Positions 21,079 to 30,765 of a stretch of 64,000 nucleotides of DNA are shown here, one piece after another. The notes beneath the pieces were generated by a model. It worked only from the letters and a program-made list of their open reading frames with translations. It had not been told where the DNA came from and made no database searches. Made by a program: the position numbers and the translations under genes. Numbering within the stretch: position 1 is the stretch's first letter; the number at the start of each line of letters is the position of its first letter. Source of the DNA: Fusarium oxysporum f. sp. lycopersici 4287 (lineage: Eukaryota; Ascomycota; Sordariomycetes; Hypocreales; Nectriaceae); NCBI RefSeq assembly GCF_000149955.1, contig NC_030995.1, positions 372,001 through 436,000 on the forward strand. Direction: 5' to 3'.

Positions 21079-21923
21079 TCTCGTCAAAGGGTTTGTGGTA
21101 AAAATCGTTGAATCAAGACTGGACTTCGAATGTACGATGAGACCGAAAGAATTGGACTTGGATGTCAGATGTTTAAGAAGCAGTCATGGATGCTCAGATA
21201 GTTTGACTGATTGACATTTAAATTCTATGACATTACACCGGTGTGTAACAGGCCAATACATGGAAGAGCCCCATTAAGCTCATGCTTTAGATAGGCCATG
21301 CACAAGACCTCAGCAAGGATAATTGTCCAACTTTAGATAGGTTGGAAGGGTTTTGTGAAAAGCTAGGCTATAGAATGCAACACGAGCAGAATCTTTTATC
21401 CTGCTTTTGGCGCCACTGTGGTGATCCTCGTTCCTACGTGTAAGGTGCTGCAATAATGATGACTCCAACTGGATTTTTGAAGCACGGCATGCTAACATCA
21501 CAAACGCTTCTTTCTCCGCACAGGTTCTCACAGCATAATCTCAATCAAACTGGGCAGTATCTTCCAGTGCAGTGACTGCACGACAAGCTGGTCCAGCAGC
21601 TAAATGTTTGCCAATCTCAAAGCAATCTTTTGGTTGATTGAAGCTTTCTGTGGTCTTCACCCTTCCTTAAACCTCTGTTGTTTCAGCGATGTCAATCTCT
21701 CAAACTACAATCACAAAATACCATCCCAGAACATGAAATGAGTGGAAAGTTTCCCAATGATCCACCCAGACTTAGAGAGAGAAGTGACTGTGTTTCGTAA
21801 ACCTCACTCATGTTTGTCACCATTTTCCTCAGTCTCCTGCTCCTTTCCTGACTCCTCAGCCTCCAGCTTCTCCTCTGCTTCCTCCCCCGTTTCCTCGTCC
21901 TGGGTTGTCTCCGTAGCCTCATC
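21079..21923. other. Intergenic region
   Basis: No supported gene. The last 200 bases are rich in short CTCC/TCC repeats on the plus strand. Confidence 0.45.
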
Positions 21924-23198
21924 TTAAACCTCCTCAACAATGCCTTCCATGCGCCCATTGCGAAGCTCCTCCTGCTCCAGAAGGGAGCGTAGGACAACCT
22001 TAGCTTTAAATCCCTCAGTCAAACGCTTGTTAATCTCCTCACCCAACTTCTTACGCTGCTCTCTCTGCTCATCCGTCAACGGTGCGCCTCTTTGCTGACC
22101 GCCACACGGACACTGAGCTAGAAAGTCTGGTGCGATGTACTTCTGAGATCTCTTTCCAGCCTCGATCACAGTCTCCAGAATACCTATGCCGAGCTCAAGA
22201 ATATTGTCCCTGCCAAAGGAGTCTGGATCTGTGAGAAGTTGGATCCCCATTCCAAATGCAATGGAAAGGATGGGTCCGATGACCGGGACGAAGCCCAAAG
22301 CCATCTGGGCGACCGATACCAGCAGGTTTTGCAGGAACGAAGAGTACTCGAAAGGCCGCCATCCGACTTCAACGCCAAAAGTAGCACTAATGATATCGGC
22401 GAAGTCCATCTCGCGGAAGAAATCTCCGTACTGCAGTATGATGCTAGAGCTTCTCCAAGGTGTTGCTGCATTAGCCCACACGACCATTTCCTCTCCACGT
22501 ATCTTGGGCATGAACAGGTCATAATCTGGATTCCGCAGTTTGTGCGGTATGGAAAGATACGCAATGATGTTGGGGATGTTGAAACCCCAAGTAACCGAAT
22601 CATTCCAGCCTAGGCCATTATACGAGTTGACAGGAAAGTTGAGCTCGTGCCCAAAATTACTGTTAGCTTGGCTGCGGAGCTGCAGTCGGTTTCTGTGTCT
22701 GAAATCGATAACGACGTAGGTGCATAGATCTTGCAAGGCCTCGTCTGTCCTCTGCGAAACAGGAAAGTAAATAGCTCTCAGAGGGATCGTAGCATCGATC
22801 CAGAGCCACTGGGTCTCAGGGGACTCGATTCTCACTGGGCGGAGAATGTATTTCCTTGGACCGCCCCTCTGGTGGTCCCGACATTCATTCCAGTTGAGAC
22901 TGTTGGCGTGATTATGGATTCTGAGCATCTGCGTGGGAACTCTCTCCCTACTTTCGGCTACCCAGAATCTGTCCCAGTCCCCGAAACGGGTACCGCCGAT
23001 TCCCGAGGGAGTGCCATGTCGCCAGTGTGATCTCTGATGGGACCTTGACTGCACGCCAGTAGCTGGCCACCCGTTCCAATAGTACTCAAGAAGGACATGT
23101 CGATAAAAGTGGTCTGTATTCTCTGCGGTGAAGGTTCGGCTGTATCTTAGAGAACTTCGTTGGAAGTAGCACTCGCCTTCTGGGTAGTATGAGGCCAT
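21924..23198 (-). CDS. Unknown protein with a hydrophobic Gly-rich helical segment
   Basis: Single exon of 424 residues; ATG at 23198. There is no signal peptide. The N-terminal 230 residues are polar and rich in Trp, Tyr and Arg (YYWNGWPATGVQ, FGDWDRFWV, TQWLWIDATIPLRAIYF), suggesting a beta-rich fold. Around residues 300-340 lies the hydrophobic SFLQNLLVSVAQMALGFVPV followed by IGPILSIAFGMGIQLL and TDPDSF, a Gly/Pro-broken helical hairpin. The C-terminus is charged and helical (DEQREQRKKLGEEINKRL, LRSLLEQEELRNG). A CPCGG motif lies in between. I do not recognise the family by name. The hydrophobic hairpin in an otherwise soluble protein resembles membrane-inserting or pore-forming proteins, but this is inference. 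The gene sits just downstream of a broken gene on the same strand. Confidence 0.75.
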   Translation of the reverse strand: MASYYPEGECYFQRSSLRYSRTFTAENTDHFYRHVLLEYYWNGWPATGVQSRSHQRSHWRHGTPSGIGGTRFGDWDRFWVAESRERVPTQMLRIHNHANSLNWNECRDHQRGGPRKYILRPVRIESPETQWLWIDATIPLRAIYFPVSQRTDEALQDLCTYVVIDFRHRNRLQLRSQANSNFGHELNFPVNSYNGLGWNDSVTWGFNIPNIIAYLSIPHKLRNPDYDLFMPKIRGEEMVVWANAATPWRSSSIILQYGDFFREMDFADIISATFGVEVGWRPFEYSSFLQNLLVSVAQMALGFVPVIGPILSIAFGMGIQLLTDPDSFGRDNILELGIGILETVIEAGKRSQKYIAPDFLAQCPCGGQQRGAPLTDEQREQRKKLGEEINKRLTEGFKAKVVLRSLLEQEELRNGRMEGIVEEV

Positions 23199-23278
23199 TG
23201 TGAAGAGATATGTGAATGGATGGAGTTGAAGCCTGCCGCTGAGAGTTCATAAACACCAGACAGAGCTTGAATGTGCTT

Positions 23279-23729
23279 TCACGAGTATAAAAATGGTTGA
23301 GAGTGCTCTTGGAACTTTCTTAGATTGTTTTTCAGAAGGCCGGAGAAAAGAGACTTAATATAACCGTCTTCTCCCACCAAAACACTCTTGGAACCAGTAA
23401 ACACACCAGTTTCCATTTCCAAAGCCCAGTACGACCTGTCCATGATGATCGCATGACCCGGTCTGCAGTCAAGAGCGTTTGTGGCAGTCGACAACCCCGC
23501 ACATGAAGCCATTTCATATAAGCCGGGGTGGCACAACCTCTTGACCGTTATGCTGCCATACAAACTCGTCGAGAAATGAGAAATTCCATTGCAGTTTTGG
23601 GTTCATTGCAGAGAATCAAGGTATCACGATTTCGAACGGCCCGAACGTTGATTCCACCCTGATGCTGTCAACGCACGGGATGAAGCCAATTCGTAGAGGG
23701 TTCGTGGGGTTGGAGAGTGAGGACTGCAT
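23279..23729 (-). pseudogene. Broken gene of unknown family
   Basis: Reading the minus strand from ATG 23729 gives MQSSLSNPTNPLRIGFIPCV, then VESTFGPFEIVIP, an in-frame TGA at 23616-23618, and coding-like FSAMNPKLQWNFSFLDEFVW to VVPPRLI with a second stop at 23514-23516. The frame that overlaps this region continues as LYEMASCAGLSTATNAL, HAIIMDRSYWALEMETGV and SKSVLVGEDGYIKSLFSGLL to the stop at 23279. One nonsense change plus one frameshift near 23520-23545 would explain it. The TGA could derive from TGG by a G-to-A change. It ends 80 bp upstream of the start of the 21924-23198 gene. No family is recognised. An unannotated intron cannot be fully excluded. Confidence 0.45.
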
Positions 23730-24639
23730 GTCTCACTTCTCTGAGGATATTAGCGGCACTTATGATCTTGGCCGTAGTGATTTATGATGTTCAAAGCCAT
23801 ATCCTTTTCAGTACGAAGATACTTCCAGCTTCCTGACAGCGTGCACAGACTATAAGGATACTCCTTTGAAGGCTTTATGAACTTATCATGTATATCAGCG
23901 GAACATGGTTGCTCACAGATATGATATCATGCTCAAGAGAGGAGCAAGGCCAACCGCCACAGTCTGAAGACAATGTCAGTCAATGTTGTAGTAAGCGTAG
24001 GGTTGAGGCTATAGGACAAAGTAAGCCGTAAGAATAAAGTTTACGCAGAGTAGTATTATAGAATGAGATGTTTGTGGTATGCTCCATTAGGAAATCCCCG
24101 ACGGCCCGGACTTTACGGACTTTACGGACACTTTCGATGAAATATTCTCCGTCACTAGAATATGAGTTTCGGGAAAGTATTTCCTGCGTGACTCTATTGC
24201 GACTAGTTAATGCAAAATGATCCCTGAGGATCCTGTATCGTCGTGGCAGGACTCAGCCTCACGACAACAATCGGAAACCGGAGGAGACAACTTTCATCCC
24301 TTTGGCCAGCGATAGCTTCGCTGAGATTAGTCTGAGGCTGTGGTGAGCTTTTTTCAAGGGACTTGGTGGGATTTTGAATCAATTTCATATGCTGTCCACC
24401 CTATTCATGCTAGCCACTTACATCTAGAGGATCAAGGGTTTAGCCCATGCCAGTCTGGTCCGGACTCCAGTCTCCTGTCAAACCATAGTAACCAATGACT
24501 AAATCGATTCTAGTAGAGTTGGTTTTATTGTCCTAATTAAGTCTAGTAGAGTTGATCTTACGTTATTCGACATAGAGGAACGGTAGTTCTGATATGAATA
24601 TGGTTTTACTGTCGAACGCGCCGTGTCCAGTGACGTGAA
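23730..24639. other. Intergenic, AT-rich region with small repeats
   Basis: No gene is supported. Short duplications are visible, for example GGACTTTAC repeated at about 24110-24130 and TCTAGTAGAGTTG repeated at about 24509 and 24541. Confidence 0.45.
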
Positions 24640-24864
24640 GTGCTATCAAATATAACGTTTCTATGTAATCATCATGAAAATCACTATCTATGTCAGGTTT
24701 GTGGGTTTGCCTCTGTAATCGACGCAGTTGCTACTCACCTGAAAACACGACACCGCAATGTAAAGCCAGGGTATCGGCAGAGCCTGGTGGGCCAAGTCCT
24801 ACGTACTGTAATGGGAATGGGTTTTACACGTGTTTTACACTTTTTGGTGTACGTAAATACTTAG
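24640..24864 (+). pseudogene. C2H2-like zinc-finger relic (OrsD/DUF3505-like)
   Basis: A 74-codon open frame without ATG encodes HYLCQVCGFASVIDAVATHL followed by KTRHRNVKPGYR. The CX2C...HX4H spacing with a hydrophobic Ala-rich helix resembles the N-terminus of OrsD/DUF3505-type fungal proteins, which are often found with mobile elements. No further domain follows, so it is probably a remnant. The family assignment is from recall of the motif only. Confidence 0.3.
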
Positions 24865-25154
24865 TCTATGAGATTGTCTGCTCAGCCAACGTTGATCGAG
24901 GCTGACGGAAATGAGGAGAATGCGTCACCCTCTCCTAGTTAAGCAACACAACTCGTGAAGAAGGGGTGCAGCCACTCAGGAAGCCATATAAACTATCAAC
25001 CCTGATGATCACACTATCACCACAACATTAAAGAGGGGACATCGCAAATATATAGAATTTATTCTACATCTTGAGCTATGGAATGCACCTAAACTGTTCC
25101 CAGAATTGGTTCATGTAGTACAGGCTTTCTCGGCCAATTGGTGAGGCGTGCATC
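24865..25154. other. Intergenic region
   Basis: Nothing is seen. Confidence 0.4.
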
Positions 25155-26051
25155 TTACGGCCGGGATCCGTTTAGGTTCGTGGGTTTGCTTTGGATAATG
25201 AACTCTTCGGGCCAGTACTTGAGCTCGACACTACTGCCGGAGACCTCCACCACATTGTGCAGGCGAACTGATTCGGGCGGGTTGCTCTGGATGAGCAGGA
25301 TGCCGTCATCGCGCGACTGAGGGTCTTCTTGAAGCCAGCGAATAAAGCCATCCAGATTTTCACGTCTGCCAGACTCCAGGTAGTTTTCTAGACGGCGGTA
25401 GAGCTTCGGCCATAAGACCGCCTTCCTCAGGTTTACCAAGATCGGCGTCTCAACGATAAGCGGATCTTCTGGGAAACCCTTTGATCGTAACCACACGCCC
25501 TTCTTTGCTATGCGGGCAGCTGTCGACTTCGTGGCCAAATGTTCGCGCAGGTTCTCCGGAAGACTGTCGTAGAACGCTGGGAAGACGTATCCCTCAGAGA
25601 GTAGGGCGGTATTAACTGATTCATCTACCAGGCTCCTGTCCAAGGAGATGACAGAGCCATCCGAGCCGTGCACGCTACCATCGCCTTCGTAGACGAAGCC
25701 AATTAACCTCCCAAAGTTGTCAAAACCATTGGACAATACATGCCCACTGATTTCTTGATCGCCAGAATTGATGGTGAACGGGGGATTGCCAGAATATCTC
25801 ACATCTGTAAATCCGAGCCTGCGCAACAGCTCGTCGCGAGCGGCTGTGGCGCCCTTCAATTCCTGGCTTTTTTCCAGGGCGTCAACCGCTTCCAACCGAA
25901 TATTGACACCTTCATTCATGGTAGTTCTACCACGGGATCCTCGTCGCAGCTCTTCAACGAAATCGACGTTGTCAGGCTTGAACCTGATCGTATCGCCATC
26001 TGGCTGCAGGCCGTTTCGGACAACGAACTTTCCGTGCAGAAGCTTGAACAT
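25155..26051 (-). CDS. Staphylococcal nuclease-like (SNase/OB-fold) protein
   Basis: Single exon of 298 residues; ATG at 26051. The N-terminus KFVVRNGLQPDGDTIRFKPD is the PDGDT(I/V)RF entry of an SNase fold. VNIRLEAVDALEKS (about residues 49-62) reproduces the R-X4-D-X2-E spacing of SNase Arg35, Asp40 and Glu43. FGRLIGFVYEGDG supplies the Arg87 equivalent, and VNTALLSEGYVFPAFYDSLP matches the strand-helix before the C-terminal helix. The key catalytic positions therefore appear intact. About 100 extra C-terminal residues (from KGVWLRSKG on) are not part of the classic fold. No signal peptide is visible, so it may act inside the cell. Known for the family: phosphodiesterases cutting DNA and RNA. 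The lack of introns and the resemblance to bacterial versions suggest possible transfer (inference). Confidence 0.8.
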   Translation of the reverse strand: MFKLLHGKFVVRNGLQPDGDTIRFKPDNVDFVEELRRGSRGRTTMNEGVNIRLEAVDALEKSQELKGATAARDELLRRLGFTDVRYSGNPPFTINSGDQEISGHVLSNGFDNFGRLIGFVYEGDGSVHGSDGSVISLDRSLVDESVNTALLSEGYVFPAFYDSLPENLREHLATKSTAARIAKKGVWLRSKGFPEDPLIVETPILVNLRKAVLWPKLYRRLENYLESGRRENLDGFIRWLQEDPQSRDDGILLIQSNPPESVRLHNVVEVSGSSVELKYWPEEFIIQSKPTNLNGSRP

Positions 26052-26274
26052 CTTATACTTGTTCTTCGAAGAGAATCCTTCGTTGCAAAGAAATTTTGTT
26101 TGGGAGTCGTAAATGTTGATCTATGTGTTTTCTGATTGTATGCGATTACGGAAATTATGAGGCCATGCAGAGGCCATATATATACTTGACGAGTACCATT
26201 TGACAGCACATTGCCGGGACAAGATTTCTGTAATAATGTCACCTAAGGCTATCGTTCAGCCTTATTGATTTGTA
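26052..26274. other. Promoter region of the SNase-like gene
   Basis: A TATATATA stretch near 26178-26185 lies about 130 bp upstream of the ATG on the minus strand and could be its TATA element. Confidence 0.35.
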
Positions 26275-26475
26275 GGCAATAACGCCAATTTCCGTTTCAC
26301 GCACCAAAAAATACCTCCGTAAGTTCAGCTTCAGGTGATTGGAATGTGATACCTCAATAAGTTCAGCTTTGGGTGATCGGAATGTGATGTCTATTACGAG
26401 GCAATAACGCCAATTTCCGTTTCATGCGCCAAAAAATATCTCCATAAGTTCAGCTTCAGGTGATCGGAATGTGAT
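26275..26475. repeat. Short direct repeats with transition-only divergence
   Basis: Two 76 bp copies lie at 26275-26350 and 26400-26475, with a partial third copy at 26352-26388. The full copies differ at 5 of 76 positions by my reading, all C/T or A/G transitions. The spacer and 3' flank also share GTCTATTACG. No ORF is present. Transition-only differences fit RIP-like mutation or simple drift of a degraded repeat. Confidence 0.8.
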
Positions 26476-27514
26476 GCTTATGTCTATTACGCTGAGCGGA
26501 AGGCCTAGATGAGTCCAGGCCATCTTGCAGAATGCAGCTAGGAGCAGTATAAACCAAAACGCTATTAAGCCCAAGCACTAATTGTATTATACATATTCTC
26601 AGGCATGTGTTAGGGTTCTCCAGAAACAGTGTCTAAATGACATATGAACGGCATAGCTGAATGACGAGAAACGCCTTTTCTCCTTCTACTGGCTGCTATA
26701 CCGTGTGGCTTAAGAAATCTTCAGTCAGCAGGCCTAGAATGTCCCAGTAACCAATACCAGATCAGCAGGCGCTCCATGCAAGACCCTGCTATCCTCAGGC
26801 GCTGTTCTTTTCAGAGACTCTTGAATGACTTTGACCTTGCGTCTTTGCAAGTGTGGCATCACATGTCACTGCTCAGCAACACCTGCTGGCGGCTAGGAAA
26901 GCAACCGCCTAATCTTGCTTCTCTATATACCCAATTTCAATGCTGTTAGGACCCACTTTGTGACCGGACGTTTTGTCCGTCCATCTCTTTTGTGAATGAT
27001 ATCGAAATATCCGTCAAATCAATGACCACAAACTTCCAATAGTTACGCCACCTCCAGAGATGAAACGGCCAAGGTTACCTGGTACTCAAATCTTCTCGAT
27101 TGAGTGTCTAGCTAGTAAATTGGAACGATTTCAAGTGTAATTGATTAATGTGTTTCTCAGTGGTAACAGAAGCTCTAAAATTCAGCTTCGGTGAAAATTT
27201 GCCGCAGAACGGAATTCCGCTTCTGTGTGACCTCCTGCCACATGCGGCATAAATCCATGCGTTGTCAGCGTACCGCCCAAGACTAACCATGGGTGCCCCC
27301 TGTACTTCCAGCCCGTTTCTCACTGACGATCTCTGAATGGCTCTTCCGGATATACCAATTTTAGCATTGTCCTTCGATATAGCCTCGGGTTAAATTTCGC
27401 GGGCTCAATGCGACTCTGCCTCATTGAGGATCCTGTGGTAACGTAGCAAGAGGCTGGTGAAGATAATATCATTGGGGCGGATAAATGGATTACAGTTTTC
27501 AGAAATGGAAATAG
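26476..27514. other. Gene-poor region
   Basis: No supported gene over about 1 kb. It is possibly degraded repeat DNA on the left and the promoter of the secreted protein gene on the right. Confidence 0.45.
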
Positions 27515-27520
27515 TATAAA
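27515..27520 (+). promoter_or_regulatory. TATA box of the small secreted protein gene
   Basis: TATAAA lies 99 bp upstream of the ATG at 27619, followed by a C/A-rich leader (CACCAGATCACGAC...CAACTCACTC). Confidence 0.6.
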
Positions 27521-27618
27521 GAGAGGGTTCCCGTCTATATGGTGTCCTTTGTTCACCAGATCACGACTTACAACTCCAACTCACTCTTCAACTTGTTCTT
27601 CACACTCCAACCGCCAAA

Positions 27619-28205
27619 ATGGTCAACTTCATCACCTCTTTCGCTATCCTCCTCACCGCTGCTTCTTCAGCACTTGCTGCTCCTCAGCCTCTTGAAGCTC
27701 GTGATGATACCAGCTGCATGGACAACCTTCCTGGAAACACTTTGGCCAACGTACGTCTCATGTCCTGCTCGTCTCCAGCTTGATCCGAATTACTGACATC
27801 TCAAAGGTCAACGAAGCAGTCGAGTGCATCAACTACCTCGCCAGCCTCGGTGACCAAGCCTGTGTTGCTGGTGTCTCTGGCCAGTCCTTCTGCAGGCGCG
27901 GAAACACTCAGATCACTGGTCTTGCTGTTGGACTCAACAGTGACCAAACCTCTTCTTCTCCTTGGTGAGTTTGCTTGTGAAAATCGATTTTGTATTTTGA
28001 GGGCTTTTGCTAATTTCTATTTCAGCCGTGATGTTGCTCGAGGTGCTGGTCTTGTCATGGAGTAAGTCTTCTTCCAAGTATACCAACTGCTGCTTTACTA
28101 ACGATTCTCAGCCGCTGCACGCGAGCTGATGGAAAGGTTCGAGGACAGAACCCTGCTTGGGGCAATGGACACCTCATGGTCGACATCCGCAATGTTCCTC
28201 AGTAA
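27619..28205 (+). CDS. Small secreted six-cysteine protein, candidate effector
   Basis: Assembled model: exons 27619-27750, 27807-27964, 28026-28061 and 28112-28205, giving 139 residues. The three introns are 56, 61 and 50 bp with GTACGT, GTGAGT and GTAAGT donors. The N-terminus MVNFITSFAILLTAASSALA is a clear signal peptide with cleavage before APQPLEAR. The mature part has exactly six cysteines (SCMD, VECI, QACV, SFCR, PCRDV, RCTR), enough for three disulfides. Other motifs are GNTQITGLAVGL, CRDVARGAGLVMDRCTRADG and AWGNGHLMVDI. The layout resembles Ecp2/Hce2-type small secreted proteins, but I cannot assign it to that family with certainty. Expected location: secreted or cell wall. It lies between gene-poor, repeat-bearing DNA and a membrane glycoprotein gene, a setting often seen for effector-like genes. 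Confidence 0.85.
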
Positions 28206-28810
28206 GGTAGCGGCCAGTGTGTCTTGATTTCAATGACATACAGTGAAGTGACTTCTCCTATATACTAGAAATTAGAATACAACATCATATCCTTATCTCT
28301 CTTTGAACAATATCTTTATGCCTTGATTTCTATTTATATTGCTATGTAAGCCAAAGACAAAGACTAACAACCATGCTTAGGCTGCTACAGATTTCATTAT
28401 TATTTATGTTTGCTGTTGATATTTAATACTGCATCTCAAACTTGAAGCTACGTGATTGATGGGTTGTCAACCTCAGACAAAGTCCAACCCAAACCTAGGC
28501 TGTCTTAGACAAACAGCATTGCAGCCTTACGACATTCTACCTGAAATAATTTACTAAGCTCCAGAACTTCTTTTTTCTCATATGATAGGTCCTAGATATT
28601 TTTATACTTCATTTCATAGGATGAGCGATCAATTGCCGGTTTCAAGTTAAATTTGCTTACACCGACCCCACAATCTCCATAGTCCATGTCCGTGTCCGTG
28701 TCCGTCCACCGCGTCCGTCTTGTCCTATGCCAACCTCCACCTCCGACCGACTTCTTCTTCCCCATTTTCCCCATCAAACACCCAAACACAGCAGTAGACT
28801 ATCAAACATC
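28206..28810. other. Intergenic region
   Basis: AT-rich 3' region of the secreted protein gene, then a promoter and leader with a CCGTGTCCGTGTCCGTCC simple repeat near 28690-28706. An upstream in-frame ATG exists at 28727. Confidence 0.45.
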
Positions 28811-30604
28811 ATGGCTACACCGGCGGTGTACTCCTCCCTCGACAAAGAAGACCGAGTCGACGACAAAAACCCCGGTCTAGCAACCGACTCCCCCATCCCT
28901 CAAACAACAGACTCCAAAAGATTGTATAAGTTGGATAGTTGGCTGAAATGGTATGTCATAACTCTTGGCATGTACCTAGTCGGTGCCATATTCTGCGTAG
29001 CGTGGTCGTACACCGGCGCACTGCTCGATAACGATGCTTCAAAACGTCGAGTCTTTCGAACAGGCGATTCTGTACCAGTTGATCAACTCTACTCTGGTAT
29101 TGCGCTCTCAGCCCTCCTAGCACCAGCAGCTGTACTCGTTCAATTCGTCGTCTTTGATTTTCGGAGATTGCATTTATTCGCGCTCACGACGCAGCAACCT
29201 GTTGCGATTAGAGATCTGGATGATATCGCAGAGGGTGTTACGCTATTGACGCTACCGGCTGTTATGAAGTATTCGTGGTGGTATGGAGTCATGCATACCT
29301 TTTTGATCATAACAAGAACGTTGCTTGTGCCTGTGGGAACGCTGTCGCTTACTGTTGGGCCGTATGGGCATTATAAGGAGGGCTGGGGTGTTGTGGGTGT
29401 TCCGATTGCGCGGGATGCAGTGGGGAGTAACGTCACGGCGCTTTCGACTGCGATGGGTGCGAGTCCGGACTTGGAGTTTCATCCGTCGCTTTCGAAGAAT
29501 GATACGTTTTTGTCTCAAACGGTGTTTACGTTTGTGGGGAGTCTTGTTTCGCAGAATGCGTTGGCCAATGTTGACTCTGGCGTCTTGGGGCCTGTGCCTA
29601 CTCACAACCTCACTTTTGCTACAAACACGACCTACGATGGGTTAGTCTTCTTCAACTGGACCGCTGCATGCGAGGCAGCTACTGAAGTGAACTATACTTC
29701 TTACAAAGAGGACGGCAACACGATTTACAACTTCACCCTCCCTGATGACAGCGTGGAGAGCATCGAGCTGCTTTCTCAAGGTTCACAGAGAATTCGACTC
29801 TGGAGTAACGCCTCGGTTCACGGAACAAACAAGATCCCAACGTCAGGCACGACGTACTTCCTCTCAGCTACGAAATCTATCCCGAATATCAACGAAACCG
29901 CTCTACGCAACAGAGGCAACGACAAGAGTTTGGTGCAAACAGACGGAGGAGACTGGATCTCTCGCACGAAATGCACGCCCTCCATCAGATGGCTCGTTGG
30001 CTCGTGCACCTTCAACGGCACGATAATGACATCCTGCACCGAAGCCCCAGGGTCCAACCAAACAGCGCTTGACACAGATGCTCTCGATGCGCTGGGCGTG
30101 TACATGTCTGCTATTCCATGGTACATCTTCCGCAACCAAATCGGCATTGTTGACGATACCCTCGATGCTCTTTACGCGATTCCCACGGCGGAAGACTTTG
30201 GTCACTTCTTTGGCAACATGGCTCACGCGATCGTGTCGATCAGCACAGCTGGATATTTCGGTACTTCATCTGTTCCTACGCTCTCCCACATCACGGAATC
30301 AGTGTACATCGTGCGCTGTAGTATTCTCATTGCCGTAACAGTCATGCTGTTCTTGTCGGTATCTGTCTCGATCATCGACATCATTCGGAATAGGATGAAG
30401 CATCTTCCTCAACTTCCAGCGTCGTTCCTTGCTATCGCACATGCTGTGAGGAGTTCTTGGTGGGACAACGAGTTGAGCGGTTACAGACCGTGGGATAAGA
30501 TGAAGACGAGGAGTGATGGGGCGGAGGCGGTCATGTTTGGCGTTGACACGGAAGACTCGAGATTCATCAGGCTTGCACCGTCTGTTGCACCGATCCGTTG
30601 TTGA
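28811..30604 (+). CDS. Membrane glycoprotein of unknown function
   Basis: Single exon. The ATG at 28811 (MATPAVYSSLDKEDR, context ATCATGG) gives 597 residues; an in-frame ATG at 28727 would add 28 Pro/His-rich residues and is less likely. Membrane segments are near residues 46-70 (WYVITLGMYLVGAIFCVAW), 92-116 (SGIALSALLAPAAVLVQFVV), 160-185 (FLIITRTLLVPVGTLSLTVG) and near the C-terminus (RCSILIAVTVMLFLSVSVSI). Between the last two lies a roughly 320-residue loop with about ten N-glycosylation sequons (NVT, NDT, NLT, NTT, NWT, NYT, NFT, NAS, NET, NGT), indicating an exposed extracellular or luminal domain. This layout occurs in many uncharacterised fungal membrane proteins. No enzymatic motif is seen and no name is given. 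Confidence 0.8.
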   Translation: MATPAVYSSLDKEDRVDDKNPGLATDSPIPQTTDSKRLYKLDSWLKWYVITLGMYLVGAIFCVAWSYTGALLDNDASKRRVFRTGDSVPVDQLYSGIALSALLAPAAVLVQFVVFDFRRLHLFALTTQQPVAIRDLDDIAEGVTLLTLPAVMKYSWWYGVMHTFLIITRTLLVPVGTLSLTVGPYGHYKEGWGVVGVPIARDAVGSNVTALSTAMGASPDLEFHPSLSKNDTFLSQTVFTFVGSLVSQNALANVDSGVLGPVPTHNLTFATNTTYDGLVFFNWTAACEAATEVNYTSYKEDGNTIYNFTLPDDSVESIELLSQGSQRIRLWSNASVHGTNKIPTSGTTYFLSATKSIPNINETALRNRGNDKSLVQTDGGDWISRTKCTPSIRWLVGSCTFNGTIMTSCTEAPGSNQTALDTDALDALGVYMSAIPWYIFRNQIGIVDDTLDALYAIPTAEDFGHFFGNMAHAIVSISTAGYFGTSSVPTLSHITESVYIVRCSILIAVTVMLFLSVSVSIIDIIRNRMKHLPQLPASFLAIAHAVRSSWWDNELSGYRPWDKMKTRSDGAEAVMFGVDTEDSRFIRLAPSVAPIRC

Positions 30605-30765
30605 TTCGGTATATAGAGCGCTTTTCATGTAGCTACTGAGCAGTTCAATTCCATCCCCTCATTTTTCAATCCTGTCGTGATATCATCTGAATAAACCTCC
30701 GTGATTCAATCACCGCCGTGAAACCAAGCCATTGACCATCCCAAAAACATGAGCACATCCTTCCA

